Shown here in pieces: positions 15,838-18,223 of a stretch of DNA of 18,223 nucleotides. The position numbers and the translations under genes are program-made. The DNA is from JBFHER01 sp041584055 (GTDB lineage Bacteria; Bacteroidota; Bacteroidia; Bacteroidales; UBA5342), in assembly GCA_041584055.1 (NCBI GenBank), contig JBFHER010000052.1, forward strand, positions 1 through 18,223, written 5' to 3'. The notes beneath the pieces were generated by a model. It ran no database searches. It worked only from the letters and a program-made list of their open reading frames with translations, and was not told where the DNA came from. Position 1 is the first letter of the stretch. Each line of letters opens with the position of its first letter.

Positions 15838-17349
15838 ATGAAAAACCATCTATTCTCTGGGATACTACTCTTTTTTAGCATTCTTATATCAGCGCAAACC
15901 GAACCCTTTCAAATTGGAACAAGGAACATCGCAGTTCCTAAAAAAGGAACATACGCAACAGATACCCTCGGTCCTGTTTCGTCGTTGGCACAGCTTGGCA
16001 CCTACGGTGGTTGCTTAGATCAGAAGGTAGAAGCAAGCGGCTACTATTACACAAAGCAGATCGATGGCACATGGTACATGGTTGATCCTGAGGGCTACCT
16101 TTTTTATACGGTTGGGATCACATCAGTTGAAAAAGGTGGAGGAATAAACTTGCCCGCTGATTTGAAACAATGGGGAATCAATGCTTTAGGAAACTGGTCG
16201 GATGAATCCATCACCGGCTTGCCATTTTGTCCCCGCTTTACCTTTCTGCAAGGATTTAAGAATACATCCACTTACCGTAAAGAATTATTCAATGAGGATA
16301 TCTTTCCTGTTTTTGACCCGGGCTTTGAATCCTGGGTGGATGCTCAGGCAAAAGCATTTGTGGCACCTTATGTAACGAATCCCTGGGTGCTGGGGTATCA
16401 CACCGACAATGAATTGCGGTTTCATTATGTGGATATAAGTAAATTTCTGACCCTGCCGGAAACGGATGCGCATTACATTGCTGCCAAAAATTTCATGTTG
16501 GATCGCAAAGGGGCTATTTCTCCGATAACAGATACTGACATCGAAGATTTTAGGGCCTTTGTGGCAGAAACTTATATGGCAACAGTAAACACAGCACTTA
16601 AGAAATATGATCCAAATCACTTGAATATTGGATGCCGTATCCATTCTTCTGTGAAGTTTGATGCAAAACTACTTAATGCTTTGGGAAAACACCTGGACGT
16701 GATGAGCATTAACTTTTATGGGAAATGGGAGCCAACAAAAGAATACATGGATCTATGGCTGGATGACGGTGGAAAACCTTTTTTAATTACTGAGTTTTAT
16801 ACAAAAGCAGAGGACAGCGGACTTGGAAATGATGATGGTGCCGGGTGGCTTGTTTCTACTCAGCAGGACAGGGCAGATCATTTTGATAATATGGCCTTGT
16901 CGCTTCTTGGACATCCCGGTTCTGTGGGCTGGACCTGGTTCAGATACACGGATAAAAATGATGCGAACAAAGGCATCTTGAATGACAATTATCAGTACTA
17001 CATGACGCTGGTTGAATCCATGCAGAATGTATCAAAGGATATTTACAACTTACGCCGTTTCTTGTTAGGTCAGGAATTAATTCTGAGTAACGCTTCTTTG
17101 GAAAATGCAACACAGGTTAAAGGTTTAATGATTTATCCAAATCCAGCCACAGAAACACTCTCATTGTTTTTTCCAAACGAGCATTGTCATGTGCTTGAAC
17201 TGTTCAATGCATCTGGTCATCGGATGCTTTCCCAACCGGTTTCTTCAGAAAAGTTGATATTGAATGTCTCTGATTTTCCCCAAGGCATTTACCTGCTGCG
17301 ATGTGTCGGGGAAGGGAAGGATTTATATGAAAAGGTTTTCATTCATTAA
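15838..17349 (+). CDS. Secreted clan GH-A glycoside hydrolase, agarase-like (GH50-like), with T9SS sorting tail
   Basis: This 503-residue secreted enzyme has a signal peptide ending near ISAQ (residue 20) and a TIM-barrel region of about 55-410. Features typical of agarase-type (GH50-like) and related GH-A enzymes are GTWYMVDPEGYLFYTVGI (77-94), WGINALGNWSDESI (112-125) and YDPNHLNIGCR (257-267). The likely acid/base is Glu192 in GYHTDNEL (186-193). The likely nucleophile is Glu319 in KPFLITEF (313-320). GWTWFRYTD (364-372) matches the late barrel strand. A T9SS type A sorting domain fills about 420-503 (YPNPATE, 433-439; FPQGIYLLR, 480-488). GH50 beta-agarases cleave beta-1,4 bonds of agarose in a retaining manner. 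Clan membership is firm, but the exact family and substrate are not: the barrel is shorter than classical GH50 enzymes. It is probably the degradative enzyme of this locus. Confidence 0.85.
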   Translation: MKNHLFSGILLFFSILISAQTEPFQIGTRNIAVPKKGTYATDTLGPVSSLAQLGTYGGCLDQKVEASGYYYTKQIDGTWYMVDPEGYLFYTVGITSVEKGGGINLPADLKQWGINALGNWSDESITGLPFCPRFTFLQGFKNTSTYRKELFNEDIFPVFDPGFESWVDAQAKAFVAPYVTNPWVLGYHTDNELRFHYVDISKFLTLPETDAHYIAAKNFMLDRKGAISPITDTDIEDFRAFVAETYMATVNTALKKYDPNHLNIGCRIHSSVKFDAKLLNALGKHLDVMSINFYGKWEPTKEYMDLWLDDGGKPFLITEFYTKAEDSGLGNDDGAGWLVSTQQDRADHFDNMALSLLGHPGSVGWTWFRYTDKNDANKGILNDNYQYYMTLVESMQNVSKDIYNLRRFLLGQELILSNASLENATQVKGLMIYPNPATETLSLFFPNEHCHVLELFNASGHRMLSQPVSSEKLILNVSDFPQGIYLLRCVGEGKDLYEKVFIH

Positions 17350-17365
17350 ATGTATCCTTAAGAAC

Positions 17366-17375
17366 CACTCGAGTG
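17366..17375. repeat. 10-bp perfect palindrome after the hydrolase gene
   Basis: CACTCGAGTG is self-complementary and lies 17 nt past the hydrolase stop. It is too short, and lacks a T-tract, to be a convincing terminator. It could be a protein-binding site or chance. Confidence 0.35.
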
Positions 17376-17428
17376 AAATCGGCAGTTTGAATTTTGGCAG
17401 TAGATTACCGAATTAATGCTTTGGCAGG

Positions 17429-17481
17429 CGGGCATTACACGATACAGTTAAACATCACTGTTTGTATTGTGTGAATGCCGC
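17429..17481. repeat. Long imperfect palindrome in the hydrolase 3' spacer
   Basis: GGCATTACACGATACA (17431-17446) pairs with TGTATTGTGTGAATGCC (17463-17479). The stem is about 16 bp, with one G·T wobble and one bulged G, closing a 16-nt loop. GC bases outside can add two or three pairs across another single-base bulge. The loop itself holds ACAGT/ACTGT, which offers an alternative inner hairpin (17444-17461). No T-tract follows, so a simple intrinsic terminator is unlikely. It could be a transcript-end structure, a REP-like dispersed palindrome, a short mobile-element remnant, or a regulatory site between two genes. Confidence 0.65.
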
Positions 17482-17582
17482 AAGTATAAAAATATCTTCA
17501 ATTCCGTCTTGCGCAATCCTACGATGCAACATTTTACCTATTTTTTTGAATGATTTAACGCTGTGTTGTGTTCAATTTACAA

Positions 17583-17590
17583 TACTTTTG
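17583..17590 (+). promoter_or_regulatory. Possible Bacteroidota -7 element upstream of the last gene
   Basis: TACTTTTG is an exact TAnnTTTG match, ending 33 nt before the ATG at 17624, a suitable distance for a short leader. A -33 TTG at correct spacing is unclear; the nearest TTG (17566-17568) is only 14 nt away. Confidence 0.5.
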
Positions 17591-17623
17591 TAGATAACAA
17601 TAGACACATAAATACAACTGTAT

Positions 17624-18223
17624 ATGAAGAAAGTTTATTTAGCAATCATCACTATATGTGCCATCGGTCTTGCACATCTGCAGGCCCAAACAGATTATGC
17701 GATTTTTGCAGGTCCATCACATTTTATGCGTTTGAATGAAGCGGGGAATGATTTTGTTGCCATTGATAACAATGAAGAAAAAGGGAATTATATTTTCTAT
17801 CATTCTTATCTGGATCAGGAAAACCCATGGTCAGTAGTTTCGGAAGGAGGGACAAATATTTATACCAGGTTGAACTTTAAGTACGTCTCAGATTTTAGAG
17901 ACGTTTTCATGATTTCTCCGGAAGTGAATTTGTCAACATCCGGAACATATACCTTTTCACAGGCTTTGTTTGGCATGTTAAATAAAGAAGTTGACGCCGG
18001 TGCCATTATTAAGATTGAACTTCAGTTATTAGAAGGAAAGCCCGGTGATTTTGCGCCGGAAATGTTAAGTGGGAACGCCTCGCTTAAAACAGGCATATTA
18101 AGGGAAAATACAGTGATGGATTATGTCGTTGAAAACATAGTTCCACAAAGCAATGGCGCACATTATTTTGTTGTGTATTTTAGTTATCTGGGATATGTTG
18201 CCGGGAATGCAGAAGGCGTATCC
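17624..18223 (+). CDS. Secreted protein of unknown function, 3' truncated by window edge
   Basis: The frame opens at ATG 17624 (context CTGTATATGAAGAAA) and stays open for 200 codons to the last base, so the stop lies beyond the window. A standard signal peptide (MKKVYLAIITICAIGLAHLQAQ) predicts export. The visible mature part alternates short hydrophobic strands with polar turns (for example VFMISPEVNLSTSGTYTFSQ, about 94-113, and AHYFVVYFSYLGYV, about 179-192). It reads as a beta-sandwich or carbohydrate-binding-like module. I do not recognise a family and see no catalytic motif in this part. It has a promoter-like element just upstream and lies 274 nt after the hydrolase, in the same direction, so it may be another secreted component of the locus, possibly a larger enzyme with its catalytic domain off the window. 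Confidence 0.85.
   Translation, partial: MKKVYLAIITICAIGLAHLQAQTDYAIFAGPSHFMRLNEAGNDFVAIDNNEEKGNYIFYHSYLDQENPWSVVSEGGTNIYTRLNFKYVSDFRDVFMISPEVNLSTSGTYTFSQALFGMLNKEVDAGAIIKIELQLLEGKPGDFAPEMLSGNASLKTGILRENTVMDYVVENIVPQSNGAHYFVVYFSYLGYVAGNAEGVS

Overview
The window looks like part of a polysaccharide-utilisation locus from a Bacteroidota bacterium, probably an environmental (marine or sediment) lineage rather than a gut Bacteroides. The evidence is two SusC/SusD pairs, lipoproteins whose mature N-termini begin with acidic residues after the lipid-bearing Cys, A/T-rich start contexts without clear Shine-Dalgarno sites, TAnnTTTG-like promoter elements, and two secreted proteins ending in type IX secretion (T9SS) sorting domains with a YPNP motif. 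All supported genes lie on the + strand. I saw no tRNA, rRNA, CRISPR array or transposase.

Region 1 (1-12596) is a probable operon: a SusC cut off by the window start, its SusD partner, two FAS1 (fasciclin-domain) lipoproteins, then a complete second SusC and its SusD. Most junctions are 12-40 nt. The exception is a 424-nt spacer (4127-4550) between the first SusD and the first FAS1 gene. The FAS1 lipoproteins sit where accessory surface glycan-binding proteins (SusE/SusF-like) often sit, and both end in a similar beta-rich domain with an IDYIE-like tail. The second SusC and SusD are divergent in sequence from the first pair.

Region 2 (12597-15600) holds one secreted protein with 13 Asp-box repeats, an Fn3-like domain and a T9SS tail. 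It is preceded by a stem-loop and a promoter-like element, and followed by a very strong intrinsic terminator.

Region 3 (15601-18223) has a repeat-rich spacer, a secreted clan GH-A glycoside hydrolase resembling beta-agarases (GH50-like) with a T9SS tail, a spacer with a long imperfect palindrome and a promoter-like element, and the start of a secreted protein that runs off the window.

A working model (inference): the hydrolase, and perhaps the Asp-box protein, act outside or on the cell surface. FAS1 and SusD lipoproteins capture the products, and the two SusC channels import them with TonB energy. The hydrolase family hints at a galactan-type substrate such as agar, but the sequence does not settle this.
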